DNA from: Desulfobacca acetoxidans DSM 11109
GTDB lineage: Bacteria > Desulfobacterota > Desulfobaccia > Desulfobaccales > Desulfobaccaceae
Direction of reading: 5' to 3'
Assembly (NCBI RefSeq): GCF_000195295.1
Contig: NC_015388.1
Span: 2,232,001 to 2,296,000, forward strand
DNA: 64,000 nt
Part shown: positions 8,029 through 17,042 of the stretch, piece by piece
How the letters are laid out: every line of letters begins with the position of its first letter
Numbering within the stretch: position 1 is the first letter of the stretch
Notes under the pieces: generated by a model
What the model was told of the DNA's origin: nothing
Databases searched by the model: none
What the model saw: only the letters and a program-made list of their open reading frames with translations
Position numbers and translations under genes: made by a program

Positions 8029-8748
8029 ATGTTAAGTTATTCCCTCAGAGCCCTTTTGGATTTCTTCCTGCCGAGATTCTGTCTCTTCTGCCATGCCCCT
8101 CTGTCGTTAGAAGTTGAGCATCTCATATGTCCCGACTGCTGGAAAGAATTGCCCCTTATCACTACCCCCTACTGTTCCTGCTGCGGTGCTCCTTTCAAGG
8201 GTGCCGTCGGCCCGGAGCATCTCTGCCAGACCTGCACGATCAAGCCGCCCCCTTTCGACCGGGCTCGGGCCGCCGCCAGGTATGAGGGTTCGATACGGGA
8301 CGCCATCCATCGCCTGAAATATCAGCGGCAATTGCTCCAAGCCGAACACCTGCGGCAGGTATTGACGGTTTCCGAGGCCGCCTCAGTAGTGCAGGATGCC
8401 GACCTCATGCTGCCCGTACCCCTGCATCCCCGACGCCTGCGGCGGCGGGGCTTTAATCAAGCTCTCTTACTGGGACAGGCCTTTCCTGCAATACCATTGC
8501 GGACCGACGTCCTGTTGCGCCAACGCTGGACCGTCCCGCAGGTTAATCTGAGCCCTCAGGAGCGCCAGGCCAACGTCAAGGGCGCCTTTGCAGTTGCCAA
8601 ACCCGATGCCATCATTGGCAGATCGGTTCTTCTGCTCGATGATGTCTATACTACCGGCGCCACCGTAAAGGAATGCACCCTGGCTCTACGCCGGGCCGGG
8701 GCACACACGGTGACGGTGTTGACCGTAGCTCGAGTCGGCTATGCCTGA
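8029..8748 (+). CDS. comF: ComF-family phosphoribosyltransferase-like protein
   Basis: A 239-aa cytoplasmic protein with an N-terminal zinc-ribbon-like region of paired cysteines (CLFC, CPDC, CSCC, CQTC) and a type I phosphoribosyltransferase domain whose PRPP loop reads [15 protein letters not shown]. In Gram-positives ComF takes part in DNA uptake. In Gram-negatives the homologue (GntX) has no settled role, so a function in DNA processing is only inference. The stop overlaps the start of the next gene by 8 nt, showing translational coupling with rfaE2. The ribosome site is weak. Confidence 0.88.
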   Translation: MLSYSLRALLDFFLPRFCLFCHAPLSLEVEHLICPDCWKELPLITTPYCSCCGAPFKGAVGPEHLCQTCTIKPPPFDRARAAARYEGSIRDAIHRLKYQRQLLQAEHLRQVLTVSEAASVVQDADLMLPVPLHPRRLRRRGFNQALLLGQAFPAIPLRTDVLLRQRWTVPQVNLSPQERQANVKGAFAVAKPDAIIGRSVLLLDDVYTTGATVKECTLALRRAGAHTVTVLTVARVGYA

Positions 8749-9277
8749 TCTATCCTGTCCGGCAGAAAAAGTCTTCTCCTGGGAGGCCGCCCGCCAGAAA
8801 GTGCGGCAGGTCCGATCAGAGGGGAAGAAAGTGGTCTTCACCAACGGTTGTTTCGATCTCCTGCATATCGGTCATATTCGCTATCTTAAAGCAGCCAGAG
8901 CTTTAGGAGACTTTCTGATTGTCGGAGTGAATAACGATGCCTCTGTCCGGAGGTTGGGCAAGGGACCTACCCGCCCCCTGGTCCCTCAGGATGAGCGGGC
9001 GGAAATTTTGGCGGCGCTGGAGTCAGTTGACGGGGTGGTCTTGTTTTCCGAAGACACACCGTTGCAGCTTATCCAAACACTCCGTCCGGATGTCCTGGTC
9101 AAGGGCGGCGATTACGCTCCCGAAGGCATCATCGGCCGATCGGAAGTATTGTCCTGGGGCGGCAAAGTGCAGGTTATTCCTTTTGTCCCGGGCCGTTCCA
9201 CCAGCGGCCTGATTGCCCGCATACTCCGAATCTTTGCCAATGAGTCGGGTCCATCGACGCCAACAGATCAGATCTGA
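8741..9277 (+). CDS. rfaE2: D-glycero-beta-D-manno-heptose 1-phosphate adenylyltransferase
   Basis: A 178-aa nucleotidyltransferase that adds AMP from ATP to heptose-1-phosphate, a step in making ADP-heptose for the LPS inner core. The cytidylyltransferase-like fold is marked by [16 protein letters not shown] (HxGH motif) and by the C-terminal [11 protein letters not shown] segment, near the ISTTxxI site of the superfamily. It is the single-domain RfaE2 form and not the fused kinase-transferase HldE, so a separate RfaE1 kinase is expected elsewhere. It overlaps comF by 8 nt. It fits the LPS theme with lpxC, lptD and the WaaG-like gene in this window. Confidence 0.92.
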   Translation: MPDLSCPAEKVFSWEAARQKVRQVRSEGKKVVFTNGCFDLLHIGHIRYLKAARALGDFLIVGVNNDASVRRLGKGPTRPLVPQDERAEILAALESVDGVVLFSEDTPLQLIQTLRPDVLVKGGDYAPEGIIGRSEVLSWGGKVQVIPFVPGRSTSGLIARILRIFANESGPSTPTDQI

Positions 9278-9313
9278 CTACCGGCCAGTCGCCACCAACT
9301 GCAGCCCCTTATT

Positions 9314-10327
9314 CTACCGCCCTGCCCTTCCCTGCAATGCCACCTGTTCGGCTAACCGGCTGCTGATCAGATCGGCCAGGGCTTGGGCCATGACCTCGTG
9401 TCCCTTTCGGGTCAGATGGGCGCCGTCGCTGAAATAGGATTGTATCCCGCTCAGGCGGGAAAACACCTGTTTCATGGAAAGCAGGTATACCCCCGGTCCT
9501 ACCAGCGACTTGGCTAACTCATCCAGACCGCCGTCATCGATGTTCCAGGTAGCCCCATTATTTTGTGCAATTGTCCCCTGGGTCACCAGGATAAGCGGAA
9601 CATCCCGGTTCCTTGCCATCTCCACCGTTGCTTTGGTTACCTCCCGGACCCGGTCTCCCCAGAGGCGCTGCTGCTGTTGGTCCTGAGAGGCGCGCACTTC
9701 GGCATCGGCATCGTTCACCGCTGATTGTAGCCGTATCTTTTCCGGTATCAGCCTCCACAGAATCTTTTCTGTCTTGATCTCATAGGCCCGGGCAAAGATG
9801 AAAACCTTCATGGGCCAGTGTTTGACGTGCCAGCCCTGGAATTCCAGACTGCGGCGGTATTCTCGTTCATCTTCGAACTCGTTGGAATCGTTCAGGTGGA
9901 GGATGATCAGATTGGGCTCATACTTTAGACCCTGGCGCAATACTAGCTGACAGCGTCTGGCGCCATATCCGGGGATGGCCATATTGATTACTTCTGAACG
10001 AATGTTTCTCAGAGATAATTCTTCCTGCAGCCGTCCGGCGTAAGATGCCGTCAAGTTCGGTCCGCGAGGCACCGAGTCGCCGATGACCAGGATACGCCAG
10101 CAGTCTGGCGGCCGTTGGTAACTGAATGTCTGGGGATAAAAGCGTCGCCCCCCGGCCCGCACCAGCTTCACCTGGCCATTGCCCTGTTCTACAAAACCGG
10201 CCTGAAGATCGTAGCCATAGGAAAATCTCCCGGAAACCCCGTGCGGCAGGAAGAGGCGCACCCCTGCTTCGGCAGCCAACAGCAGCCCCAATGCCAACAG
10301 GAAAGCGGCTGAAACCAGATTTCTCAT
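9314..10327 (-). CDS. SGNH/GDSL-type hydrolase paired with an MBOAT acyltransferase
   Basis: A 337-aa protein with an N-terminal membrane anchor or signal (residues about 3-26) and an SGNH hydrolase core. Block I is VIGDSVPRG with Ser85 as nucleophile, ILHLNDSNEFED carries a block III-like Asn, and SDGAHLTRKGH holds the Asp/His of block V. The start at 10327 shares one base with the stop of the MBOAT gene (TGATG), so the two are coupled. MBOAT plus SGNH pairs usually transfer acetyl groups across the membrane to a surface polysaccharide (AlgI/AlgX, PatA/PatB type). The acceptor is not encoded here. A longer in-frame start overlapping the MBOAT gene was rejected. Confidence 0.85.
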   Translation of the reverse strand: MRNLVSAAFLLALGLLLAAEAGVRLFLPHGVSGRFSYGYDLQAGFVEQGNGQVKLVRAGGRRFYPQTFSYQRPPDCWRILVIGDSVPRGPNLTASYAGRLQEELSLRNIRSEVINMAIPGYGARRCQLVLRQGLKYEPNLIILHLNDSNEFEDEREYRRSLEFQGWHVKHWPMKVFIFARAYEIKTEKILWRLIPEKIRLQSAVNDADAEVRASQDQQQQRLWGDRVREVTKATVEMARNRDVPLILVTQGTIAQNNGATWNIDDGGLDELAKSLVGPGVYLLSMKQVFSRLSGIQSYFSDGAHLTRKGHEVMAQALADLISSRLAEQVALQGRAGR

Positions 10328-11901
10328 CAGAATTGAAAGTATATAAACTCTTGATCGTGTTCGGTGGAGGAGACGATTAATAATATCATGACAAAGTATA
10401 GCACCCCCCTGGTCGCCCAATGCAGATGCACCAGCTTGGTTTCATCTTCAAATCTTGAAGCGGCAATCTGTAAAAGCATCAGCGGCACTAAATGCAGGAG
10501 GAGCCAGCCGAGGGAGGATAGCCAGGGAAGTTCCGCCGGTCCCCAGTTTCCTAACGCCATCAGCCAGGTCCAGAAACGGGTCAGATCCGGACTCCTGAAA
10601 ATGGCCCAGCCGATCAGGGTGAAGCCGAACATAAGTAGTCGTGCCAACCAATCCTGCCACAGCCAGGCAAACTGTTTGCGATTCAATACCCGCAGCGGAC
10701 TGAATCGATAGAGCGTCAGTAAAACTCCGTGATATGCCCCCCAGAGGACAAATACCCACGAGGCCCCATGCCACAGGCCGGCCAGCAGCATGGTAACCAT
10801 CAGGTTGCGAACCGTCTGCCAGTCTCTGCCCCGATTGCCCCCTAAAGGAATATAGACATAGTCCCGAAACCAGGTAGAAAGGGAGATATGCCACCTGGAC
10901 CAGAAGTCGGAGGGATCTTTCGCCAGGTAAGGATAGCGAAAGTTCTGTACCAGGTCAATTCCCAGCATCTTAGCCGTGCCCCGGGCAATATCGGTATAGC
11001 CGGAAAAATCTCCATAAATCTGGAAGGCGAAGGCCACCCCGCCGATGAGCGCCCAAGCCCCGTTCAAGGCGGTCTGCGGAGCAAAAACATAGTTTGCCAA
11101 CAGGGCGCAGTTATCGGCGACAAATACCTTCTTGAACAGGCCGATCAGGATCAGACGCAGTCCATCGTTCAGATAATTACCGACAAAGATAATATCCTTC
11201 TCCAACTGCGGGATCAGGTGCCGGCTGCGTTCGATGGGCCCGGCTACCAGTTGCGGGAAAAAAGCATCAAAAACGGCAAAGATCAGAAAGTCGCGGCAGA
11301 CTACCGCCTGTCCCCGATAGAGATCGATCACGTAAGCCAAGGATTGAAACGTATAAAATGAAATCCCCACCGGCAGGATGATATACCAGGTCGGCCAGTC
11401 CGGCCTGAGACCCAAAAAAGACAGAGCCGATTTGGCGGATTCCGAAAAGAAGTTGCAATACTTGAAATAGCCCAGAATCGACAGGCAAAGACAGATGCTC
11501 AAGAGGAGGAAACCGCGGGGTCGGAGGCTGTCCGGCAGATGCCAGATGAGAAGATAGACGCCGAGAAATGCTAAGGAAATGCCTAGAGCAATAGTCAATA
11601 AATTGAGATCAATACCTGATCTGGGAATGAACCCAAAACAGCCTAGCAGCCAGGCGAAAGGCAAGAGCGACAGCAAAACGATCACCCTCAAGGATCGCCT
11701 TTCTCCTTGTATGCCCAGACCGCAGAGAAAATCGACCACGGTGGTCGTGAATACCAAAGCCAGAAAGCGCACGTCCCAGAAGGCGTAGAAGGCGTAGCTG
11801 CCCACCAGCAGAAACCACAGGCGTTGGCGATGCGGCAGCCGCCAATAAATCAGAATAAATCCGATCAGAAACAACGGAAATTGCCAGGAGATAAAAGACA
11901 T
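10327..11901 (-). CDS. MBOAT-family O-acyltransferase (AlgI-like)
   Basis: A 524-aa polytopic membrane protein with about ten to twelve hydrophobic segments. Family landmarks include LPVGISFYTFQSLAYVIDLYRG, the FPQLVAGPIER segment, RNFRYPY-type and SDFWSRWHISLSTWFRDYVY segments, and the catalytic-type histidine in GLWHGASWVFVLWGAYHG. It would move an acyl group, probably acetyl, from the cytoplasmic side to an extracytoplasmic acceptor. It is followed with a 1-nt overlap by an SGNH hydrolase, the usual second half of such modules. The ATG at 11901 gives the normal MSFISWQFPLFL start. No alginate or other polymer synthase is near. Confidence 0.92.
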   Translation of the reverse strand: MSFISWQFPLFLIGFILIYWRLPHRQRLWFLLVGSYAFYAFWDVRFLALVFTTTVVDFLCGLGIQGERRSLRVIVLLSLLPFAWLLGCFGFIPRSGIDLNLLTIALGISLAFLGVYLLIWHLPDSLRPRGFLLLSICLCLSILGYFKYCNFFSESAKSALSFLGLRPDWPTWYIILPVGISFYTFQSLAYVIDLYRGQAVVCRDFLIFAVFDAFFPQLVAGPIERSRHLIPQLEKDIIFVGNYLNDGLRLILIGLFKKVFVADNCALLANYVFAPQTALNGAWALIGGVAFAFQIYGDFSGYTDIARGTAKMLGIDLVQNFRYPYLAKDPSDFWSRWHISLSTWFRDYVYIPLGGNRGRDWQTVRNLMVTMLLAGLWHGASWVFVLWGAYHGVLLTLYRFSPLRVLNRKQFAWLWQDWLARLLMFGFTLIGWAIFRSPDLTRFWTWLMALGNWGPAELPWLSSLGWLLLHLVPLMLLQIAASRFEDETKLVHLHWATRGVLYFVMILLIVSSTEHDQEFIYFQF

Positions 11902-12176
11902 ACAGCCGATTTATCCTCCAATCTGAGGTATCTCAGATTATGGCACGCCCGAAGATCATGTCAAGTCCACCCCACTCGGCTTTTTTGCGTCAAATGCTCG
12001 GATGCCCCGCTAAGGGTTGCAAAGAGCCATCTGCTTATGATACAAAAACGTATTAAAAATACATCGATAGATTGCTTGGAGATATGCACTGCAGTCGGCT
12101 GCCCATGTCAGATTATAAAGATCAGGACGATGGCCAGTATCCGTCCTTGAGGACTTTGAATCTTTAAGAGAGAACT
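11902..12176. other. divergent intergenic region between the MBOAT gene and rlmE
   Basis: About 275 bases separate the two divergent genes. I see no convincing ORF, RNA gene or strong hairpin. It must hold promoters for both directions, but I could not pick a clear -35/-10 pair. Confidence 0.5.
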
Positions 12177-12791
12177 TTGGCGACACCACGACATAAACCC
12201 GATTACTACAGCCGACGCGCCCGACAGGAAAGTTTCGCCTCACGGGCGGTATACAAGTTGGCTGACATCGACCGGAAATTTCAGCTTTTTAAGCCGGGCC
12301 AATGCGTCCTCGATCTCGGGTGCGCCCCCGGTTCCTGGCTGCAGTATATCAGTTCCCGCATCGGCCCGCAGGGCTTGGTGGTGGGTTTAGACCGGCAGGC
12401 TCTGCGGATTTCCTCAAATCCGTCAATCCGTTTTGTGCAGGTAGATGTCGCCGCCCTCGATCCAGGTTCGCTCATAAGGTTTTCAGCATCTTTTGACGTG
12501 GTGGTCAGCGATCTGGCACCCTCTACTTCGGGTATAAAAGACGTTGATCATCAGCGCTCTTTAGACCTGGCCCGGCTCTCCTGGGAGTATGCCAACCGCC
12601 TGTTGACAGCGGCGGGACACTACTTGGTGAAAGTTTTTCAAGGACCGGATTTTCCCCCGTTTGCTCAGGAGATCAAACAACACTTCCAGCAGGTGGATAT
12701 CCTAAAACCCTCCGGCTCACGGAGCGAAAGCCGGGAATTATATCTCCTGGGTCGGCGGCGCCTGAAGGAAAGCGGCGCGGGAATTGGGTGA
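12177..12791 (+). CDS. rlmE: 23S rRNA (uridine-2'-O)-methyltransferase RlmE/FtsJ
   Basis: A 204-aa FtsJ-type methyltransferase that 2'-O-methylates U2552 of 23S rRNA in the A loop. The order is: SRAVYKLADIDRKF (with the catalytic lysine), motif I VLDLGCAPGSWLQYI, VVSDLAPSTSG (catalytic Asp), YLVKVFQG (catalytic Lys) and the C-terminal SRSESRELYLLG (catalytic Glu), so the K-D-K-E tetrad is complete. The start is TTG at 12177 with only a weak AAGAGAG before it; no in-frame ATG lies near the expected N-terminus. It precedes yebC in the same direction with a 122-nt gap, probably a separate transcript. Confidence 0.92.
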   Translation: MATPRHKPDYYSRRARQESFASRAVYKLADIDRKFQLFKPGQCVLDLGCAPGSWLQYISSRIGPQGLVVGLDRQALRISSNPSIRFVQVDVAALDPGSLIRFSASFDVVVSDLAPSTSGIKDVDHQRSLDLARLSWEYANRLLTAAGHYLVKVFQGPDFPPFAQEIKQHFQQVDILKPSGSRSESRELYLLGRRRLKESGAGIG

Positions 12792-12913
12792 ATTGCAAAC
12801 TTCACAATATTATCGTTCTCTTAATCGAATATTCATCACTGCCGACTTTCAAGGAACCGAAGCCCGGCATGAAGATATTATAGTACGCACCAGGAAGGGA
12901 GGTCGAGGCGCCT

Positions 12914-13666
12914 ATGTCAGGACACTCAAAATGGAGTACCATTAAACGGAAAAAAGGGGCGGCCGACGCCAAACGGGGAAAGATTTTCAGCAAACTTAAT
13001 AAAGAAATCATGGTGGCAGCGCGTATCGGCGGCAGCGACCCCAGCGGCAATACCCGCCTGCGCGCCGCCATAGCCGCCGCTAAGGCCGAGAATATGCCCA
13101 AGGAGAATATCGATCGGGCCATCAAAAAGGGGGCTGGAGAACTGGAAGGGGCCAACGCCTTTGAAGAAGTCTTTTATGAGGGCTACGGTCCCAGTGGAGT
13201 CGCCCTCCTGGTAGAAAGCCTGACGGATAATAAAAACCGGACCGTCTCCGAAGTCCGGCACCTGTTCAGCAAGTACGGCGGCAGCATGGGGGAAGCCGGC
13301 TGCGTCGCCTGGATGTTCGATAAAAAAGGCGTCATCGCCTTTAGCAGAGACGCGGTAAGTGAAGATGAATTGCTGGAGGCCGCCTTGGAGGCCGGCGCTG
13401 AAGACCTGCAGGTAGGCGAAAGTGAATACGAAGTAATCACCGACCTGGCAAGCTTTGAAAAGGTGAAAAACGCTCTGGAGGAGCAAGGTTTTAAGTGGGA
13501 GGTGGCCGAAATCCAGATGCACCCCAAAACCACCATACGCCTGGAAGAAGAAAAGTCGGCCCAGCAGCTTCTTAAGCTTATGGAGATGCTTGAGGATCTC
13601 GATGACGTCCAGCACGTCTTCGCCAATTTTGACATCCCCGACAGCCTCTTGGAGGCCCTCGGATGA
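12914..13666 (+). CDS. yebC: YebC/PmpR-family regulatory protein
   Basis: A 250-aa protein of the YebC/TACO1 family, long annotated as transcriptional regulators and lately tied to translation of difficult motifs. The N-terminal [20 protein letters not shown] is the family hallmark, followed by [16 protein letters not shown] and, in the middle, [23 protein letters not shown] lies 12-22 nt before the ATG. The gene ends in ATGA shared with ruvC, and the order yebC-ruvC-ruvA is common in bacteria. This supports co-expression with Holliday junction processing. Confidence 0.95.
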   Translation: MSGHSKWSTIKRKKGAADAKRGKIFSKLNKEIMVAARIGGSDPSGNTRLRAAIAAAKAENMPKENIDRAIKKGAGELEGANAFEEVFYEGYGPSGVALLVESLTDNKNRTVSEVRHLFSKYGGSMGEAGCVAWMFDKKGVIAFSRDAVSEDELLEAALEAGAEDLQVGESEYEVITDLASFEKVKNALEEQGFKWEVAEIQMHPKTTIRLEEEKSAQQLLKLMEMLEDLDDVQHVFANFDIPDSLLEALG

Positions 13667-14166
13667 ACCGGATTATTCTGGGGGTAGATCCGGGCTCCCG
13701 GGCTACCGGCTATGGATTGATTGCTGCGACCGGAGAGAGCCTCCTCCACTTGGAGAGCGGCTTTATCGCCCTTCCGGCACAGCTCTCCCATAGTCAACGC
13801 CTTGCCCGCATTTACCAGCGTTTGGAGTCTTTGATCTCCCGGTATAACCCCGAAGCTTTGGCCGTGGAAGCGGTCTTCCTGGCCCATAATGTTCAGAGCG
13901 CCTTAAAACTCGGCCAGGTGCGCGGAGTGGTCCTCTTGGCCGCCGGTCAGGCAGACATCCCGGTCTTTGAATACTCTCCGCTGACGCTGAAGAAGGCTAT
14001 TGTGGGTTACGGGCAGGCTACTAAGACCCAGGTGCTGTTAATGGTGGAAAATCTCTTAGGACTGACCTTAAACAATCACAATACGGCCGACGCCCTCGCC
14101 CTGAGCCTGTGCCACCATTTCCATAGCCGGTGGCCCCAGCGGTCTGTTTCCCCCGCCGCAATATGA
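13663..14166 (+). CDS. ruvC: Holliday junction resolvase RuvC
   Basis: A 167-aa endonuclease that cuts Holliday junctions symmetrically. The first acidic residue lies in [12 protein letters not shown] (Asp9), the second in [12 protein letters not shown], and the last pair in [15 protein letters not shown], so the four-acid active site is intact. It overlaps yebC by ATGA and ruvA by ATGA, giving strict translational coupling of the three genes. [11 protein letters not shown] segment before the C-terminus is typical. Length is slightly above 160 aa as expected. Confidence 0.96.
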   Translation: MNRIILGVDPGSRATGYGLIAATGESLLHLESGFIALPAQLSHSQRLARIYQRLESLISRYNPEALAVEAVFLAHNVQSALKLGQVRGVVLLAAGQADIPVFEYSPLTLKKAIVGYGQATKTQVLLMVENLLGLTLNNHNTADALALSLCHHFHSRWPQRSVSPAAI

Positions 14167-14759
14167 TTGCATATTTAGAGGGCGAACTATTCCAGAAAAG
14201 GCCGGATTATCTGATCATTAAAGTCGGTGGGGTCGGCTATCAGACCTTTATTCCCCTGTCCACCTTTTATCAACTGCCTGAACCCCCCGCGTCCGTAGCC
14301 CTGCATATCCATACCCAGGTGCAAACCGACAGTCTGCAACTCTACGCCTTCGCTACCCTGGATGAAAAACAGACCTTCATTAAACTCCTATCGATTCCCC
14401 GCGTCGGACCCCGACTGGCCCTTAACATCCTCTCCGGCATCAGCCCCCAGGATCTGGCCCAAACTCTGATACAAGGGGATATCCCAAGACTGGCGGCCAT
14501 CCCTGGATTGGGCCGGAAATCGGCTGAAAGGATCATGGTCGAACTGAAAGGCAAGTTGCGCCCCGACGCAACCGCGGTATCGGCCCTGTCCTCCGGTCCT
14601 CAGGGTGCTCTCTGGGAAGACGCCCTCTCCGCCCTGATCAATCTGGGATATTCCCGCACCCTGGCCGAGGAAGTTTTACGCCACGTACAACTTCACGAAA
14701 AACCCCTAACCCTCGAGGAGATCCTCCGTCTCAGTCTGAGCCGTCTCGCTTCCCAATAA
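14163..14759 (+). CDS. ruvA: Holliday junction branch migration protein RuvA
   Basis: A 198-aa protein that binds four-way junctions as a tetramer and loads the RuvB motor. The N-terminal OB domain begins [26 protein letters not shown]. Two helix-hairpin-helix motifs follow (LLSIPRVGPRLALNILSG and AIPGLGRKSAERIMVEL), and a C-terminal domain III (ALINLGYSRTLAEEVL) contacts RuvB. The start at 14163 is inside the ruvC stop (ATGA); a longer in-frame start at 14130 was rejected. No ruvB follows, since the next gene is on the opposite strand, so ruvB must lie elsewhere. Confidence 0.96.
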   Translation: MIAYLEGELFQKRPDYLIIKVGGVGYQTFIPLSTFYQLPEPPASVALHIHTQVQTDSLQLYAFATLDEKQTFIKLLSIPRVGPRLALNILSGISPQDLAQTLIQGDIPRLAAIPGLGRKSAERIMVELKGKLRPDATAVSALSSGPQGALWEDALSALINLGYSRTLAEEVLRHVQLHEKPLTLEEILRLSLSRLASQ

Positions 14760-14899
14760 CGAGCAGGGAAGTCAGGAGGTGCTTCGCTCTCCCGCCTTAC
14801 GGTTTTCGATTTTTTACTCACCACTCTAAATGGATATTCGCTCAATTCCCTGATAAGTCCTCATGTTCTCGAGAACACAGCAAAATATGAAAGAGTGAT

Positions 14900-14958
14900 T
14901 GGTGGCATAGGCCTCCTGGCCTGTGCATCAGCGCGCAGGCTGGAAAGCCTGCACCACC
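14900..14958. repeat. intergenic REP-like GC hairpin
   Basis: About 59 bases after ruvA form nested inverted repeats: outer arms GGTGGcatAGGC and GCCTgcACCACC, an inner GCAGGCT-GGAA-AGCCTGC (14935-14952) and a GGCCTCCTGGCC palindrome. A partly decayed relative with CAGGCTGGAA, GCC and GTGCCACC is at 60239-60263. This looks like a dispersed repeat; it could also stop ruvCA transcription, although no T-run follows directly. Confidence 0.6.
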
Positions 14959-14982
14959 ATCTTTTATATAAATAATAGCTCC

Positions 14983-16146
14983 TTATCGATCAATCCTAGG
15001 AAACGATCTCAAGATCTTGCCGATATCCACCGGGGTGTAGGTCCGCGTCTGCCCAGGGCAGAGGGATAAACGCAGGGCTTCGGGGTTTAATACTGCTGAG
15101 TAAACCGTGTCATCCCAAACCTGCGGATCAAGCAGGATGTCTTCTAAATCGGCCACACCGAGCCGCTCTTTCTCGCTGGCCAGATGTATTAACCGGGAGT
15201 ATCTGGTTATCGAACTCTTGGTGGGCGGTTGGGCCAGCGGTTGTAGTTGGCTGCTCTCCCAGTGGTTAGTGCTGATCAGGAGGCCGTAGCGCGCAGTTCG
15301 CATCGACCAATGTCTTAAGCCCAGCTCTAGACATACTAAACGGTTGGTCCTAGCATCGCCCAGGATAACGTTCCAACTATGGAAACGGGGTGAGCGGGTT
15401 ATGATACGTTCGGCCTGGGTCGCATTATCGGCTTGAGCCAACACCTGGCGGAGCAACGGCAGGACAAACTGCGCGTCCTCCGGCAGTGATTCTGTCGTGA
15501 AGGCGGTATTGAAGGTGGCTGCCACACCCTGGGCATTGCACCCAAAAGTTGGAAACGGAATACCGGGCACGGCTACCGCGACATAAGGAATGGCCCCAGG
15601 TTGACCATAGGCCAGGAGAACCACCGGAGCCCTGGAGAATTCCGGTGCATCAAAGTTATGGCCGATTAACATATTGCTCCCCGAGGCTCGCGATCCCCTG
15701 ACGCCGATGGTGGAACAATGAGGAAAAAGTACGGTTTCAGCATGGAAATTGAGGAGATAGATATCCTCCAGCGGCACCCCGGCCCCATGGGCAATTCCCT
15801 GCAATTCATCTTTTAGACTGGCTGGCAGGCGGGCCAGGCCGCTTTTGAGATAGCGCAGGGTCTCGGCTTCAGTTGTTTTAGAACCAGAACTCCCACCCTG
15901 CCTCTTGAGCACCTGCTGTACCAGTTTCTGGATCTGGGCCTGAAATAATCGCCCTTGAACCCTGCCAGACTCTTCTGGAGTACCCCAAAGCATAAGCACC
16001 GGTAGGTCATGAATGTAAAAAAGGCGATATTTTTCATGATCCGCTGCCTGCAGCGGCACCCCGAGCAGGAAAAAGATAACCGCTAGACTCGAAAGGAGGC
16101 TGATTATCAGACTCCACCCCTGGTGGCGAAACAGATTGCATAACAT
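14983..16146 (-). CDS. C45-family autoproteolytic acyltransferase/hydrolase, secreted
   Basis: A 387-aa protein with an N-terminal signal (hydrophobic residues about 11-32, LIISLLSSLAVIFFLLGV) and the Ntn-hydrolase fold of the C45 peptidase/acyl-CoA:6-APA acyltransferase family. The segment YLLNFHAETVLFPHCSTIGV contains Cys144, which would become the N-terminal nucleophile after self-cleavage. IGHNFDAP and NHWESSQLQ are further family landmarks. The start at 16146 gives a proper signal peptide with GAGGAG upstream; an in-frame start at 16236 adds 30 residues and would bury the signal. The substrate is not known; amide or acyl hydrolysis in the periplasm is the likely role. It stands alone. 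Confidence 0.78.
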   Translation of the reverse strand: MLCNLFRHQGWSLIISLLSSLAVIFFLLGVPLQAADHEKYRLFYIHDLPVLMLWGTPEESGRVQGRLFQAQIQKLVQQVLKRQGGSSGSKTTEAETLRYLKSGLARLPASLKDELQGIAHGAGVPLEDIYLLNFHAETVLFPHCSTIGVRGSRASGSNMLIGHNFDAPEFSRAPVVLLAYGQPGAIPYVAVAVPGIPFPTFGCNAQGVAATFNTAFTTESLPEDAQFVLPLLRQVLAQADNATQAERIITRSPRFHSWNVILGDARTNRLVCLELGLRHWSMRTARYGLLISTNHWESSQLQPLAQPPTKSSITRYSRLIHLASEKERLGVADLEDILLDPQVWDDTVYSAVLNPEALRLSLCPGQTRTYTPVDIGKILRSFPRIDR

Positions 16147-16236
16147 AGCTAACCCCGGCTCCTCAGAAATGAAAAGAGTGCGGCAAAAATGATGTTGAGA
16201 TTCTGACGGAAAGTGAAGAATCATGAACTGCGGCAT

Positions 16237-17042
16237 TTATCCTAAAAAGGCCCCTGAAAAATGTCAAGCGCTTTTCGATTCCAGCCAATACCCCGATCTT
16301 CTGAGGATAATTTTTAAAAAATGCGCCATACAGGAGGCTCTTCCTCCCCCTATGGAAAGATTATTTTCTTCGTGTAGACTGCCGAAGACCAGCATTTTGC
16401 CAGAGCCTTACAAAGCTCCTAATATTCCAGGCTGCGTTTTTCATCTATTTGGCTTTGGTGGGACAGGTCCCAGGGACAGTCCCATTTCAAATTCTGATAA
16501 TAATATTTAGTACATGGGTATATCTATAATATTATTCAATAGATATGATATGGCAATAATATTGCATATATATTTAAGTAAGTTAAAATTATCTCAATTA
16601 TTCAAAACACCTTCAAGATATTTTGGCAGAGATGAATAAGAACCTGAATCATTGCGGTTGTATCAACGGCATGGAATAGCCAAAACATTATATGAAAACA
16701 GTGCTCTTAAAGACGGCGGGCGCGGCCCGCCCTATGAGTAGATTTCCAATAAACTACCGATCATGGGATAGGGCGGCCCATGGCCACCGTTTAGGTTTAA
16801 CATCAGGTTCACATGCTGGCAAGGTGAGAGGGACTATTGGATAGGGCGAGCCATGGCCGCCGCTTCTGTTTAACATGGTCGATGAGAAAAAATTTGTATG
16901 AAAACAATGAGCGGTGAGCAGAAAAAAAGCATTATTGTGAGCAGCTACCACGGTTCTGTTCTCATATTTCGCTGTGATCACCAGAACATGACAACTTTTA
17001 TGATATTGCCAGCATCAGGAACGTTTTCTTGAGGAGATTGGG
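16237..17042. other. repeat-rich, mostly AT-rich intergenic region
   Basis: No gene is supported in about 800 bases. Two small tandem palindromes, GGGACAGGTCCC and GGGACAGTCCC (16460-16483), resemble REP units. An AT-rich tract occupies about 16490-16670. A GGCGGGCGCGGCCCGCC palindrome (16714-16730) follows. Two related copies of a block reading GGATAGGGCG-GCCATGGCC-CCG then GTTTAACAT lie at 16765-16802 and 16839-16876, 74 bases apart. These look like decayed dispersed repeats. Confidence 0.55.

Noticed and set aside
14130-14162. Longer ruvA start
   Set aside because: The conserved RuvA N-terminus begins at MIAYLEGE and the ATG at 14163 overlaps the ruvC stop as ATGA.
14760-14860. Possible rho-independent terminator after ruvA
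   Set aside because: A T-run exists (GATTTTTTAC) but no stem of useful length lies directly before it.
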